From: Angustibacter luteus
GTDB taxonomy: Bacteria; Actinomycetota; Actinomycetes; Actinomycetales; Angustibacteraceae
Direction: 5' to 3'
DNA length: 64,000 bases
Assembly (NCBI RefSeq): GCF_039541115.1
Contig: NZ_BAABFP010000004.1
Location: 174,005-238,004, forward strand
A program made the translations under genes and the position numbers. Numbering within the stretch: position 1 is the stretch's first letter; each line of letters opens with the position of its first letter. Positions 52,546-61,171 of the stretch are shown here, one piece after another. Below the pieces are notes generated by a model. It was not told where the DNA came from. It did no database searches and saw only the letters and a list, made by a program, of their open reading frames with translations.

Positions 52546-52617
52546 GCCATCCCCGCGTCGCCCGGCTACCATCGGGCGAATGCTGTGCGCGACCTACGAG
52601 CGAGCAGGGGGTTGACG

Positions 52618-53766
52618 ATGGCGCTGCCCTCGATGCGCGTCGGCGACGTGGGGCCGCAGGTCACGGCGGTTCGCGAGCGCCTGGTGGCGACCGGTGACCT
52701 CCCCGGCTCGGCCGCCACCGCGGACACCTTCGACACCGAGGTGGAGCGTGCGGTCCGCGCCTTCCAGCAGCGTCGAGGCATGCTGGTGGACGGCGTGGTT
52801 GGCTCGCAGACCTACCGCGCGCTGGACGGCGCGCGCTGGCTGCTCGGCGACCGCATCCTCATGCACACGCCCGGTCACCTGATGGCCGGCGACGACGTGG
52901 GAGCGCTCCAGGAGCGCCTGCTCGGTCTCGGGTACCCGTGCGGGCGGGTCGACGGGGTCTTCGGGTCGAGCACGGACGCCGCGCTGCGCGACTTCCAGCG
53001 CGGGGTGGGGCTGCGCCCGGACGGGTTGGCCGGTCCGCACACGCTGCGGGGGCTCAACCAGCTGTCCCGGGCGGTCACCGGTGGCGCACCGCACGCGCTG
53101 CGCGAGGCGGACCGCGTCCGTTCCGCGGGCACGAACCTGCGCGGGCGCGTCGTCGTCCTCGACCCCGGGCACTCCTCGCTCGACCCCGGGGGCGTCGCCG
53201 GCGACCTGCGCGAGGCCGACATCACGCTCGACCTGGCCCGTCGGGTCGAGGGTCGGCTGGCCGCCGTGGGAGTGCACGTCGTGCTCACCCGCGGGCTGAC
53301 CGGCGACCCCAGCCAGCTCGAGCGGGCTGATCTGGCCAACTCGCTGAACGCCGACCTCGTGCTGTCCCTGCACTGCGAGTCGCTGCAGAACGCCCCGCAG
53401 GCGCACGGGGTGGCCACCTACTTCTACGGCAGCCCGAACCAGGGCGGTGCCTGGTCGGCGACCGGCGAGCAGCTCGCGTCCCTGGTGCAGCGCGAGATCG
53501 TGGCCCGTACCGACCTCCTCGACTGCCGCACCCACCCGCGCACCTGGGACATCCTGCGGCACACCGTGATGCCCGCCGTCCGGGTCGAGGTCGGTCACCT
53601 GAGCCATCCCGGTGACGCCGCGCGCCTCGGTGACCCGGCCTTCCGGGACACCGTCGCCGAAGCCGTGGTCGTGTCCGTCCAGCGGGTGTACCTCGGTGAG
53701 ACGGACGACAGCACCACCGGCACGCTGAACGTCGCCGACGTGATGGCGCGCGCCCACCAGTTCTGA
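52618..53766 (+). CDS. cwlM: N-acetylmuramoyl-L-alanine amidase with two peptidoglycan-binding domains
   Basis: 382 residues. Two PG_binding_1 domains (about 1-70: VGDVGPQVTAVRERLVATGDLP..; about 85-150: GDDVGALQERLLGLGYPCGRVDGVFGSSTDAALRDFQRGVGL) then an amidase_3 domain (VVVLDPGHSSLDPGGVAGDLREADITLDLARRVEGRL, ADLVLSLHCESLQN, VRVEVGHLSHPGDAARL). Zinc ligands H (DPGH), E (READI) and H (LHCES) are present. There is no signal peptide, as in cytoplasmic mycobacterial CwlM, which works as a regulator of peptidoglycan synthesis next to trxA; the same gene order supports that name. ATG 52618 follows AGGGGG; GTG 52585 is an alternative. Confidence 0.88.
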   Translation: MALPSMRVGDVGPQVTAVRERLVATGDLPGSAATADTFDTEVERAVRAFQQRRGMLVDGVVGSQTYRALDGARWLLGDRILMHTPGHLMAGDDVGALQERLLGLGYPCGRVDGVFGSSTDAALRDFQRGVGLRPDGLAGPHTLRGLNQLSRAVTGGAPHALREADRVRSAGTNLRGRVVVLDPGHSSLDPGGVAGDLREADITLDLARRVEGRLAAVGVHVVLTRGLTGDPSQLERADLANSLNADLVLSLHCESLQNAPQAHGVATYFYGSPNQGGAWSATGEQLASLVQREIVARTDLLDCRTHPRTWDILRHTVMPAVRVEVGHLSHPGDAARLGDPAFRDTVAEAVVVSVQRVYLGETDDSTTGTLNVADVMARAHQF

Positions 53767-53813
53767 GTCCTGTTCACGCGCCAGAGTCGTTGTGCCGCAA
53801 CGGTTTCGGGCGG

Positions 53814-54458
53814 TCAGGTGCCGGTGAGTGCCGGCTGCCGAACGCTGCCGAGTAGCCGCTCGATGGCCTGCTCGACGTCCTCCCGCCAGGACAGCGTGGT
53901 CCGCAGGTCGAGGCGCAGGCGCGGGTGCCGGTAGTGCGGCCGCACGGTCTTGAAGCCGACGCTGCGCAGGAAGTCCGCGGGGAGCAGGCAGCCCGGCGCA
54001 GCCGCGTACCGCTCCCCCTCGGGCGGGTCCCCGTGCTCCAGCCCGAACGCCTCGATCGCACGGACTCCCCGCCGGGTCAGGTCCTTCGCGACGCCCTGGA
54101 CCAGCATGCGGCCGATGCCGCCCCCGGTGAACTCGTCGACGACCCGCCCGGTCATCAGCAGCACCGCGTCACCACTGACCGGCGCGGTCGGGAAGGCCAC
54201 CGCTCGGGGCACGAGGTGGGCCGGTGCGTAGAGCAGGTAGCCCGCCGGCTGGTCGTCCACGTAGGCGATCCGCCCGACCGAGCCCCACTCCAGCAGGGCG
54301 GCGGACAGCCACGCCTCCTTCTCGAACGCCGTGTCGCCGGCTCGCTCGGCCTGCCCAGCCGCGACCGGTGAGAGCTCCCAGAAGACGCAGGACCGGCACG
54401 GTGTCGGCAGGTCCGACAACGAGTCCAGGGTGAGCGGTTCGAGGCGGCGTCCGCTCAC
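53814..54458 (-). CDS. GNAT-family acetyltransferase near parB
   Basis: 214 residues. LPTPCRSCVFWELSP is an N-terminal mark of a GNAT subfamily that stands beside parAB in many actinobacteria; acetyl-CoA motif A is DEFTGGGIGRMLVQGVAKDLTRRGVRAIEAFG, with GGGIGR as the pyrophosphate loop (about residue 118). The substrate is unknown. GTG 54458 is the start. It ends convergent with the amidase gene and follows a small membrane-protein gene by 24 bases. Confidence 0.88.
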   Translation of the reverse strand: MSGRRLEPLTLDSLSDLPTPCRSCVFWELSPVAAGQAERAGDTAFEKEAWLSAALLEWGSVGRIAYVDDQPAGYLLYAPAHLVPRAVAFPTAPVSGDAVLLMTGRVVDEFTGGGIGRMLVQGVAKDLTRRGVRAIEAFGLEHGDPPEGERYAAAPGCLLPADFLRSVGFKTVRPHYRHPRLRLDLRTTLSWREDVEQAIERLLGSVRQPALTGT

Positions 54459-54482
54459 TCGTGCACCCGCCTCACGTGCGGG

Positions 54483-54752
54483 TCACCCCACGCCTTCCGG
54501 CAGTGCGCTGCGCAGGTCCGGCGACGACCTGCGCTGTCGCCCGGGGACGCCCACCAGCGTCAGGTCGACGTCCGAGGGCAGATCGATGCGCTGCGGCACC
54601 GGCGCCTCATAGGTTCCTTCGTGGGCCGGCCGCCGGCGGGGGGTGACCCAGGCGGCGACGTACCCCAGCAGCAGTCCCAGCATCAGCCCTCCGGCAGCCT
54701 TCCTCAGGAGGGCGGCCGGAGTCCGATCCGGCTGAGGGCCTTCCGCGCGCAT
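54483..54752 (-). CDS. Small single-pass membrane protein
   Basis: 89 residues from ATG 54752, chosen because GGGAGG lies just upstream; ATG 54785 is an alternative. One hydrophobic segment (AAGGLMLGLLLGYVAAWVTP) with a basic stretch RRR after it, then a polar tail (APVPQRIDLPSDVDLTLVGVPGRQRRSSPDL). No family recognised. It shares a direction with the GNAT gene and parB. Confidence 0.6.
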   Translation of the reverse strand: MRAEGPQPDRTPAALLRKAAGGLMLGLLLGYVAAWVTPRRRPAHEGTYEAPVPQRIDLPSDVDLTLVGVPGRQRRSSPDLRSALPEGVG

Positions 54753-54854
54753 GCGACCTCCCGATGGCTGCGGCGTCTCAGGCATCGTACGGCGCGGGCT
54801 CGCCGGGCCGGAAGGCCCAGGAGGATGGCGTCCGTGCCGCGGTCGGCGACCGGC

Positions 54855-55937
54855 CTAGTCTCGGGGCCGGTCCCCCGCGACGAAGGCGGCGTCACCAGGC
54901 GCGAGCAGGGCGACGATTCGGTTCAGGTCCTCGACACTCGCGAACTCGACGCTGAGCCGGCCCTTGCGGCGTCCGAGCGAGATCTGCACCCGGGTGTCGA
55001 ACCGGTCGGAGAGCCGGTCGGCGAGCTCGTCCAGCTCGCCGTGCCGGGCGCCGGCGCGTGGCCGCTTCGGCCGGGCCTGCGGTTCGTCGTCCCCACCGAG
55101 GGCGACGATCTCCTCCACCGAACGGACCGACAGCCCCTCAGCCACGATCCGCTGGGCGAGGCGCTCCATCGCTGCCCCGTCGGGCAGGCCGAGCAGAGCC
55201 CGAGCGTGGCCGGCCGAGAGCACCCCGGCGGCGACGCGACGCTGCACCAGCGGCGGCAGCTTCAGCAGGCGCAGCGTGTTGGAGATCTGCGGGCGGGAAC
55301 GGCCGATCCGGGTGGCCAGCTCGTCGTGGGTGCAGCCGAAGTCCTCCAGGAGTTGGCTGTAGGCCGCGGCCTCCTCGAGCGGGTTCAGCTGGCTGCGGTG
55401 CAGGTTCTCCAGCAGCGCATCCCGCAGCAGGTCGTTGTCCGCGGTCTCCCGGATGATCGCCGGCACTGTCTCCAGGCCGGCTGCCTGGCTGGCCCGCCAG
55501 CGCCGCTCGCCCATGATCAGCTCGTAGCGGTCCTGCTCCCCCTCGAGGGGGCGGACCACGACCGGCTGCAGGACGCCGATCTCCCGCACGGAGTGCACGA
55601 GCTCGGCCATGTCCTCCTCATCGAAGACCGAGCGAGGCTGCTTGGGGTTGGGCTGGATCGAGGTGACGGGCACCTCGGCGAACCTGGCTCCGGGTACGGG
55701 GAGCAGCTCCGCCCCAGATGTTTCACGGGAAACATCGACCTCAGGAGCCTCCGGGGTGACGTCGCTGCGCTCGGCGTCGGGCTCCTGCTCGCCGCCGGTC
55801 TCCGCTGTCTCGGCAGCCGGGGCCGCCTCGCGACCCGGGAAGAACACGTCGACCGGACGGTCGTTGCCCGTGGCGGCCGGGCTGGAGGGGATCAGGGCGC
55901 CCAGGCCGCGACCCAGACCCCGTCGCTTCTCACTCAC
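54855..55937 (-). CDS. parB: Chromosome partitioning protein ParB
   Basis: 360 residues. Start [16 protein letters not shown] (ParA-stimulating), a disordered part of about 75 residues, the CTP-binding domain ([88 protein letters not shown]), the parS-binding HTH ([28 protein letters not shown]) and the C-terminal dimer domain. It loads at parS and slides as a CTP clamp. ATG 55937 overlaps the parA stop. Residues 68-74 (DVSRETS) are encoded by a parS-like site. Confidence 0.97.
   Translation of the reverse strand: MSEKRRGLGRGLGALIPSSPAATGNDRPVDVFFPGREAAPAAETAETGGEQEPDAERSDVTPEAPEVDVSRETSGAELLPVPGARFAEVPVTSIQPNPKQPRSVFDEEDMAELVHSVREIGVLQPVVVRPLEGEQDRYELIMGERRWRASQAAGLETVPAIIRETADNDLLRDALLENLHRSQLNPLEEAAAYSQLLEDFGCTHDELATRIGRSRPQISNTLRLLKLPPLVQRRVAAGVLSAGHARALLGLPDGAAMERLAQRIVAEGLSVRSVEEIVALGGDDEPQARPKRPRAGARHGELDELADRLSDRFDTRVQISLGRRKGRLSVEFASVEDLNRIVALLAPGDAAFVAGDRPRD
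55719..55734. promoter_or_regulatory. parS-like site inside parB
   Basis: TGTTTCACGGGAAACA, one base different from the consensus TGTTTCACGTGAAACA. Translated in the parB frame it gives part of DVSRETS. Confidence 0.85.
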
Positions 55938-57118
55938 GCGTCAGTTCCCTTTCGTCGTCCCCGGTCGGCGAGCTCCTTGGCCGCCTCGAGGTAGGTCAGC
56001 GCCCCACTGGAACCGGGATCGTAGGTCATCACCGTCTGGCCGTGGCTCGGCGCCTCGGAGATCCGCACCGAACGGGGGATGCTCGTGCGCAGGACGACCT
56101 CGGGGAAGTGCTCGCGCACCTGCTCGGCGACCTCGGCCGACAGCCGGGTCCGCGCGTCGTACATGGTGAGCAGGATCGTGGAGACGTGCAGGTCCGGGTT
56201 GAGGTGCGCCTTGATCAGCTCGATGTTGCGGAGGAGCTGGGACAGCCCTTCCAGTGCGTAGTACTCGCACTGGATGGGGATGAAGACCTCTCGGGCGGCG
56301 ACAAAGGCGTTGACGGTGAGCAGGCCCAGGGACGGCGGGCAGTCCACGAGGACGTAGTCGATGCGCTCCTCGCCTGCGTCGACCCGCGCCTGCAGGTAGG
56401 TGTTCAGGGCGCGCAGGAGGCGGGACTCGCGGGCGACCAGCGAGACGAGCTCGATCTCCGCGCCGGCGAGGTCGATGGTCGCGGGCGCGCACCACAGGTT
56501 GGGGACGTCCGGGCACTCCTGCACCGCGTCGGCCAGGGCCATGCCATCCACCAGCACGTCGTAGATGCTGTTGACCTCACTGTGGTGTGGGATGCCCAGC
56601 GCGGTGGACGCATTGCCCTGCGGGTCGATGTCGATGACCAGGACGCGCAAGCCTGACATCGCCAACGCGGCCGCCAGGTTCACCGTGGTCGTCGTCTTGC
56701 CGACGCCACCCTTCTGGTTCGCGACCGTCAGGACCCGCGTGTGGTCCGGCACCGGCAGCTTCTGCCCGTGCAGCACGAGCCGACGACGCGCGTCGTGAGC
56801 GACTTCCTGCGCCAGCGGAGTGTCGTCATCCGGCGTGGGCAGCGAGCTGGCGAGCTCGTCAGCGATCAGGCCCGCAGCCGCCTGGGCCGCCCGCTCGGCG
56901 TCCTCGGTCGCCAGCTCGGCGGTCAGGTCATCGTGGGCGTTGACCCCTGGGTCGGCAGGCAGCTGGGCGGATGTTTCCCGTGAAACATCGGGCCAGCCCA
57001 GCGACGACGTGCGCACGTCCACCGGGAGGTCGGAGGCCGAGGGGACGGCGGACTGGTCAGCTGGCCAGCCAAGTCCTGAGGTCGACGGCGGGGTCGCCGT
57101 CGTCGGCTCGGTGGTCAC
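55934..57118 (-). CDS. parA: Chromosome partitioning ATPase ParA
   Basis: 394 residues. The first 125 residues are a low-complexity acidic extension; the ATPase starts at [27 protein letters not shown] with the deviant Walker A (about 134-143), then [58 protein letters not shown] and [21 protein letters not shown]. It forms dimers on the nucleoid and draws ParB-parS complexes apart. Start GTG or ATG at 57118. The N-terminal extension holds another parS-encoded DVSRETS (44-50). Confidence 0.97.
   Translation of the reverse strand: MTTEPTTATPPSTSGLGWPADQSAVPSASDLPVDVRTSSLGWPDVSRETSAQLPADPGVNAHDDLTAELATEDAERAAQAAAGLIADELASSLPTPDDDTPLAQEVAHDARRRLVLHGQKLPVPDHTRVLTVANQKGGVGKTTTTVNLAAALAMSGLRVLVIDIDPQGNASTALGIPHHSEVNSIYDVLVDGMALADAVQECPDVPNLWCAPATIDLAGAEIELVSLVARESRLLRALNTYLQARVDAGEERIDYVLVDCPPSLGLLTVNAFVAAREVFIPIQCEYYALEGLSQLLRNIELIKAHLNPDLHVSTILLTMYDARTRLSAEVAEQVREHFPEVVLRTSIPRSVRISEAPSHGQTVMTYDPGSSGALTYLEAAKELADRGRRKGTDA
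56972..56987. promoter_or_regulatory. parS-like site inside parA
   Basis: TGTTTCCCGTGAAACA, one base from the parS consensus, in the coding part of the disordered ParA N-terminus. Confidence 0.85.
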
Positions 57119-57214
57119 GCGGGGCCTCCACGAGGTTGGGGTCGAGGTTCAGTGTCCCCCATGAGGAGGACGGCTGGGTCGCGGGGCGGGAGCCGTCATG
57201 CCCGACCGCTGTGC

Positions 57215-57934
57215 CTACCGGCGGGGACGCGCTCGCCGGGCCTTCTTGGGCGTGGACGATGCTGGGCTCAGTCCCGTCAGCTCCCCCGGTCCGCGGTCGA
57301 GCCGGACGACGACCGTGGGCTCGACGAGGAGACCTTCACCGACGGTGATGACACTGGCGGCACACCCGGCGCGGGTCAGGAGGGCTGCCGCCGCGTCCAC
57401 CTCGTCCTGAGCCGAGCTGCCCTTGATGGCCACCATCGACCCGCCCGGCTCCAGCAGTGGGAGGCCCCAGCGGGCAAGGCGTTCCAGCGGGGCGACGGCC
57501 CGAGCCGTGACGAAGGCCGCGGTCAGCTCCCCGGCCACCTCTTCGGCCCTCGCCCGACGGACGACCACCCGGTCCAGGCCCATGGCCTCGAGAACGCTCG
57601 TCAGCCACGTGACTCGCCGCAGCAGCGGTTCCACCAGGGTGACCTGCAGGTCCGGGCGGCGAATCGCCAGGCACACCCCCGGCAGGCCCGCGCCCGAGCC
57701 GATGTCGATGACGGCCGCCCCTGCCGGGAGCAGGTCCGAGATCACCGCACAGTTGAGGACATGTCGCTCCCACAGCCGCGGGACCTCGCGAGGGCCGATC
57801 AGACCGTGCCTGACCCCCGTCGTCGCCAGGTGGCCGACGAACTCCTCCGCGAGGGGGAGCTGGTCGGCGAACACCGTGCCGGCGACGGCGGGAGTCGGGG
57901 GCAGATCGACCGGAGACGCATCCTCAGGTTTCAC
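57215..57934 (-). CDS. rsmG: 16S rRNA (guanine527-N7)-methyltransferase RsmG
   Basis: 239 residues. LWERHVLNCAVISDLLPAGAAVIDIGSGAGLPGVCLAIRRPDLQVTLVEPLLRRVTWL is the S-adenosylmethionine-binding core, and VTARAVAPLERLARWGLPLLEPGGSMVAIKG the second half. It methylates 16S rRNA in the decoding region; loss gives low-level streptomycin resistance in many bacteria. GTG 57934 lies within a parS-like site. Stop 97 bases before the parA start. The tail KKARRARPRR is basic. Confidence 0.96.
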   Translation of the reverse strand: MKPEDASPVDLPPTPAVAGTVFADQLPLAEEFVGHLATTGVRHGLIGPREVPRLWERHVLNCAVISDLLPAGAAVIDIGSGAGLPGVCLAIRRPDLQVTLVEPLLRRVTWLTSVLEAMGLDRVVVRRARAEEVAGELTAAFVTARAVAPLERLARWGLPLLEPGGSMVAIKGSSAQDEVDAAAALLTRAGCAASVITVGEGLLVEPTVVVRLDRGPGELTGLSPASSTPKKARRARPRR

Positions 57935-57942
57935 GTGGAACG
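57927..57942. promoter_or_regulatory. Degenerate parS-like site over the rsmG start codon
   Basis: GGTTTCACGTGGAACG keeps the TTTCACGTG core; the rsmG GTG start (57934-57932) is part of it. Confidence 0.6.
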
Positions 57943-57943
57943 C

Positions 57944-57959
57944 GGTTTCACGTGAAACG
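57944..57959. promoter_or_regulatory. parS site between jag and rsmG
   Basis: GGTTTCACGTGAAACG contains the perfect 14-base palindrome GTTTCACGTGAAAC, the best match to parS in the window, one base from the preceding site. Confidence 0.88.
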
Positions 57960-57961
57960 GG

Positions 57962-58618
57962 TCAGGAGGGCAGGACGACGACGTGGCGGTTCGGCTCGAC
58001 GCCCTCCGACTCGGTCTGCAGGCCGAGGGCTGCCACCGCGTCATGGACCACCTTGCGCTCAAACGGGCTCATCGGCTCCAGCGCCAGCGGCTCGGCCGAG
58101 GTGCGGACCTGCTCGACGGCCTCACCGGCACGCGCGACGAGGGCCTCGCGGCGGGCAGCGCGGTGACCCGCGACGTCCAACATCAGGCGGCTGCGCTCGC
58201 CGGTCTGAGCCAGCACGGCCAGACGCGTCAGCTCCTGCAGGGCCTCCAGGACCTCACCATCGCGGCCCACCAGCCGCCGCGGCACCCGACCCTCTTCGGA
58301 GTCGACGATCGCCACCGCCGCACGGTCGCCGTCGATGTCGACGTCGATGTCGCCGTCCAGGTCGGCGACGTCCAGCAGCTTCTCGAGGTAGTCGGCCGCG
58401 ACGTCGCCCTCACGCTCCAGACGGTCTGCCGCGTCAGTCGATGTTTCACGGGAAACATCGGACTCCCGGCTCTCCGCGTCAGAGACCTGCGATGAGGCCG
58501 CAATGGGGTCCACGTCGGCGTCCGCGGCCAGCGTCTCGGTGTCGATGGACGGCACGGAATCAAGGGGCGCCGTGTCAACGGGAGCGGTCTCGACGGGAGC
58601 GGTGTCGTGCTCGGTCAT
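57962..58618 (-). CDS. jag: Jag/KhpB family RNA-binding protein (KH and R3H domains)
   Basis: 218 residues. The N-terminal 70 residues are acidic and disordered. Then a KH domain (ADRLEREGDVAADYLEKLLDVADLDGDIDVDIDGDRAAVAIVDSEEGRVPRRLVGRDGEVLEALQELTRLAV) and an R3H domain (AREALVARAGEAVEQVRTSAEPLALEPMSPFERKVVHDAVAAL, written here with small gaps). It binds RNA together with KhpA and lies behind yidC in most Gram-positive bacteria. ATG 58618 has a GAGGAGA site. Residues 54-60 (DVSRETS) come from a parS-like site. Confidence 0.93.
   Translation of the reverse strand: MTEHDTAPVETAPVDTAPLDSVPSIDTETLAADADVDPIAASSQVSDAESRESDVSRETSTDAADRLEREGDVAADYLEKLLDVADLDGDIDVDIDGDRAAVAIVDSEEGRVPRRLVGRDGEVLEALQELTRLAVLAQTGERSRLMLDVAGHRAARREALVARAGEAVEQVRTSAEPLALEPMSPFERKVVHDAVAALGLQTESEGVEPNRHVVVLPS
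58442..58457. promoter_or_regulatory. parS-like site inside jag
   Basis: TGTTTCACGGGAAACA, the same sequence as the site in parB, in the disordered N-terminal coding region. Confidence 0.85.
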
Positions 58619-58703
58619 GGGGTTCTCCTCTGGGAATCGGTCAGTGACCGTGCCGCGTGGGTGCGGCGGGGATGGTGAGGGACTTGCGGACGTCCGCGGG
58701 GCC

Positions 58704-59822
58704 TCAGCCCTTGGACTTGGGCTTCTTGCGGGCCGGGGTCTTCGCGGTGCCGTTCAGGCCTGGCTTCGCCTCGGGCGTGCCAGGCGACGGTGCCTCGGTC
58801 GGCGGCGTCGCTGCGACGTCCGCGTCTGTGGCCGAGGTCGACGGGTCGGCCGTCGTCTCCGCAGCGGAGGCCTGCGCGCCGTCCGCCGTCGTCGCCTTCG
58901 TCGTCCGCTTGTTGCGCGGCTGCCGCTTGGGCTGCACCCGCTGACCGATCGGCGCAGCAGGAGCCTCAGGCTCGGCGGTGGCCACGTCCGAGTCGCCGTG
59001 GTGGTGCTTGCGCTTGCGCTCGAGCATCGCCTTCTCGGCGAGCGAGCCCGGGGCAGGCATCCGCCGGATCACGTAGAACTGCTGACCCATCGACCAGAGG
59101 TTCGTGGTCAGCCAGTAGATGAGGACACCGATCGGGAAGTTGACGCCTGACACCGCGAACACCAGCGGCAGGACGTACATCAGCATCTTCTGCTGCTTGG
59201 CAAACGGGTTGTCCAGCGCGGCGGCCGGCATGTTCTTCATCATCAGCTGACGCTGCGTGGTGAACGTGGTGGCCGACATCGCGATGATCAGGATGACCGT
59301 GACGATCTTGACGCTCATGTTGCCGTCGGCGTTCAGGAACGTCGCCGACAGCGGCGCGCCGAAGATCGTGGAGTTGTCCGCCTGGGTCGCGAGCTCCTTC
59401 GTCAGCGGACCGATCGGCTCGGAGTTGCGGACGTACTGGTTGAGCACCCGGAACAGGGCGAAGAAGATCGGCGCCTGCAAGATGATCGGCAGGCACGAGG
59501 CGAACGGGTTGGTCCCCGACTCCTTGTACAGCGCCATCGTCTCGGAGGTCATCGCCTGCCGGGACTCCGGATCCGTCTTCCCCTTGTACTTCTTCTGGAT
59601 CGCCTGCATCTGCGGCTGGATCAGCTGCATGCCGCGTGATGCCTTGATCTGCTTCACGAACAGCGGGATCAGGATGATCCGGATCACGATGACGAGACCG
59701 ACGATGGAGAACGCCCACGTCCACCCGGAGGCCGGGTCCATACCGATGCCGGACAGCAGGCTGTGCCAGCCCACCATGATCCAGGCCACGGCGTACTCGA
59801 GCGGATAGAGGATTTTGCCCAT
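58704..59822 (-). CDS. yidC: Membrane protein insertase YidC
   Basis: 372 residues. Membrane segments at about 5-24 and 30-56 (WTWAFSIVGLVIVIRIILIPLFVKQIKASRGMQLIQPQMQAIQKKYKGK, with the conserved Arg in the groove), LPIILQAPIFFALFRVLNQYV, KIVTVILIIAMSATTFTTQRQLM and the last YVLPLVFAVSGVNFPIGVLIYWLTTNLWSMGQQFYVIRRMP. The C-terminal 100 residues are a basic and Ala/Thr-rich tail ending in KKPKSKG that probably touches the ribosome. It inserts and folds inner-membrane proteins. ATG 59822, 21 bases after the yidD stop. Confidence 0.96.
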   Translation of the reverse strand: MGKILYPLEYAVAWIMVGWHSLLSGIGMDPASGWTWAFSIVGLVIVIRIILIPLFVKQIKASRGMQLIQPQMQAIQKKYKGKTDPESRQAMTSETMALYKESGTNPFASCLPIILQAPIFFALFRVLNQYVRNSEPIGPLTKELATQADNSTIFGAPLSATFLNADGNMSVKIVTVILIIAMSATTFTTQRQLMMKNMPAAALDNPFAKQQKMLMYVLPLVFAVSGVNFPIGVLIYWLTTNLWSMGQQFYVIRRMPAPGSLAEKAMLERKRKHHHGDSDVATAEPEAPAAPIGQRVQPKRQPRNKRTTKATTADGAQASAAETTADPSTSATDADVAATPPTEAPSPGTPEAKPGLNGTAKTPARKKPKSKG

Positions 59823-59843
59823 GCGGTGAGGTCCTCGTAAGGG

Positions 59844-60200
59844 TCAGGCGGCGGTCTGGTGACCGTCGAGGTGGTGGCATCCCTCGGCTGGTGCCGGGGA
59901 TCCCTTCGCTGGAACGTGGTCGACGCCGCCCGGGTTCCACGGGTGGCAGCGAAGCAGGCGCCTGGCAGCGAGCCAGGTGCCCTTGATGGCGCCGTGCCGA
60001 CGCAGCGCGGTGACCGCGTACGCCGAGCACGAAGGATAGAAGCGGCAGCGGGGCCCGAACCACGGCGAGACGACCAGCTGGTAGCCGCGCACGAGCTGGG
60101 TGAGCAGCCAGGCAGCCGGGCCGGGACGCTCAGGCGGCGCCTCGGTGCTCAAGTCGGTGCTCATATCGGTGCCCACATCGGTGCTCATATCGCTGCTCAT
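59844..60200 (-). CDS. yidD: Membrane protein insertion efficiency factor YidD
   Basis: 118 residues at most. The core [62 protein letters not shown] is a full YidD domain with its three cysteines. The first 20 residues come from five 12-base repeats, each starting with a possible start codon (ATG, ATG, GTG, ATG, TTG), so the true start is uncertain; ATG 60200 overlaps the rnpA stop by four bases and is taken here. It supports YidC-dependent insertion at the membrane. Confidence 0.93.
   Translation of the reverse strand: MSSDMSTDVGTDMSTDLSTEAPPERPGPAAWLLTQLVRGYQLVVSPWFGPRCRFYPSCSAYAVTALRRHGAIKGTWLAARRLLRCHPWNPGGVDHVPAKGSPAPAEGCHHLDGHQTAA
60138..60200 (-). repeat. Five 12-bp tandem repeats at the yidD start
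   Basis: On the minus strand: ATGAGCAGCGAT, ATGAGCACCGAT, GTGGGCACCGAT, ATGAGCACCGAC, TTGAGCACCGAG. Each unit opens with a possible start codon in frame. Confidence 0.8.
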
Positions 60201-60610
60201 GAGGGCACGGACGATGTCCGGAGCAGGCGACCCAGCACGTGGTCCACCGACTCGGCCAGGTCCGCTGACGTCGCACCGGCGGCCGGCGGCAGCGCCCGCA
60301 CCACCAGCAGCGAGCCGTTCGGCAGCCGATCCAGCCGGCTGGCCAGCACGGCCCGCAGGCGACGCTTGACCTGGCCGCGCACGACAGAGTTACCCACGGC
60401 CTTGGACACGACGAAGCCGACGCGCACCGGGGTGTGCGTCGGCGAGGTTCGTTGGCTGGTCATGTCCCGGCCACGCAGGTCCTGACTCGGCGAGTGCTCG
60501 GAACCCGGCAGCAGGTGCGCCACCAGGTGGCTGCTGCCCGCTCGACGCCCGCGCCGGACGGCGAGGGTGAAGTCCTCGCGCCGACGCATGCGGTGCGCTG
60601 CGGGCAGCAT
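60197..60610 (-). CDS. rnpA: Ribonuclease P protein component
   Basis: 137 residues from ATG 60610 ([23 protein letters not shown]), 10 bases after the rpmH stop. It has [48 protein letters not shown], the RNR-type helix that grips RNase P RNA. A loop of about 20 extra residues ([22 protein letters not shown]) before the helix is longer than in many homologues. It helps the RNA mature tRNA 5' ends. Confidence 0.93.
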   Translation of the reverse strand: MLPAAHRMRRREDFTLAVRRGRRAGSSHLVAHLLPGSEHSPSQDLRGRDMTSQRTSPTHTPVRVGFVVSKAVGNSVVRGQVKRRLRAVLASRLDRLPNGSLLVVRALPPAAGATSADLAESVDHVLGRLLRTSSVPS

Positions 60611-60620
60611 GCCCGCGGCC

Positions 60621-60758
60621 TCAGGCCGAGAGCTCGCTGCGGCCCTTGCGGCGACGCGCGGCGAGGATCGAGCGACCCGCACGCGTGCGCATGCGCAGGC
60701 GGAAGCCGTGGGTCTTGGCCCGACGACGGTTGTTCGGCTGGAACGTACGCTTGCTCAC
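60621..60758 (-). CDS. rpmH: 50S ribosomal protein L34
   Basis: 45 residues: [44 protein letters not shown] is a complete L34. GTG 60758 is preceded by GTAGGAGAG. It is the first gene of the minus-strand block and faces away from dnaA. Confidence 0.97.
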   Translation of the reverse strand: MSKRTFQPNNRRRAKTHGFRLRMRTRAGRSILAARRRKGRSELSA

Positions 60759-61171
60759 GGTCTCTCCTACAGTCCCTGGTGCGTCTCCCCGGGAAGCGTG
60801 GGATCGGCCACCATCGGACACCAGCGCGGGTCGACGTCAGGAACGACGAGGACACGGTGCGCGGGCATGCGACAGCGGCCGCCACGAGGGGGACCCCTCC
60901 AAGGTACGGGCAGGGCGGTGAGAGGGTCAAACCGCCGCCACGCCACCCGGGGGTGGCCAACCCGTCAGTATCGCCCCGGCTCGAAGAAGAGACCCTTCGA
61001 CACGCCGAATATGCCACCACGACCTGACTGCTCGTGTACCGTTCCCGCTCAGGCTCCGGGGACTTCCGTACCGCCATTCTTTGTCCACAACCTGTGGATG
61101 AACGTGTGGACCGTACGCGTAGAGTGGGCGGCTTACGACCACGACGGTGCTGTATTGAGAGGGGCCTCAGG
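60759..61171. promoter_or_regulatory. Divergent rpmH/dnaA promoter region with DnaA boxes
   Basis: 413 bases with no gene. A perfect DnaA box TTGTCCACA lies at 61081-61089, followed by near matches TGTGGATGA (61093-61101, one mismatch) and TGTGGACCG (61105-61113, two). A -10-like TAGAGT at 61120-61125 would give a dnaA transcript with a leader of about 40 bases, so DnaA could repress its own gene. The left half is the upstream region of rpmH and shows no clear motif. Confidence 0.7.

Noticed and set aside
54855-57118. DVSRETS as a functional interaction motif shared by ParA and ParB
   Set aside because: It occurs exactly where parS sequences lie and also in Jag, so the DNA site is the simpler reason; a protein role is not excluded.
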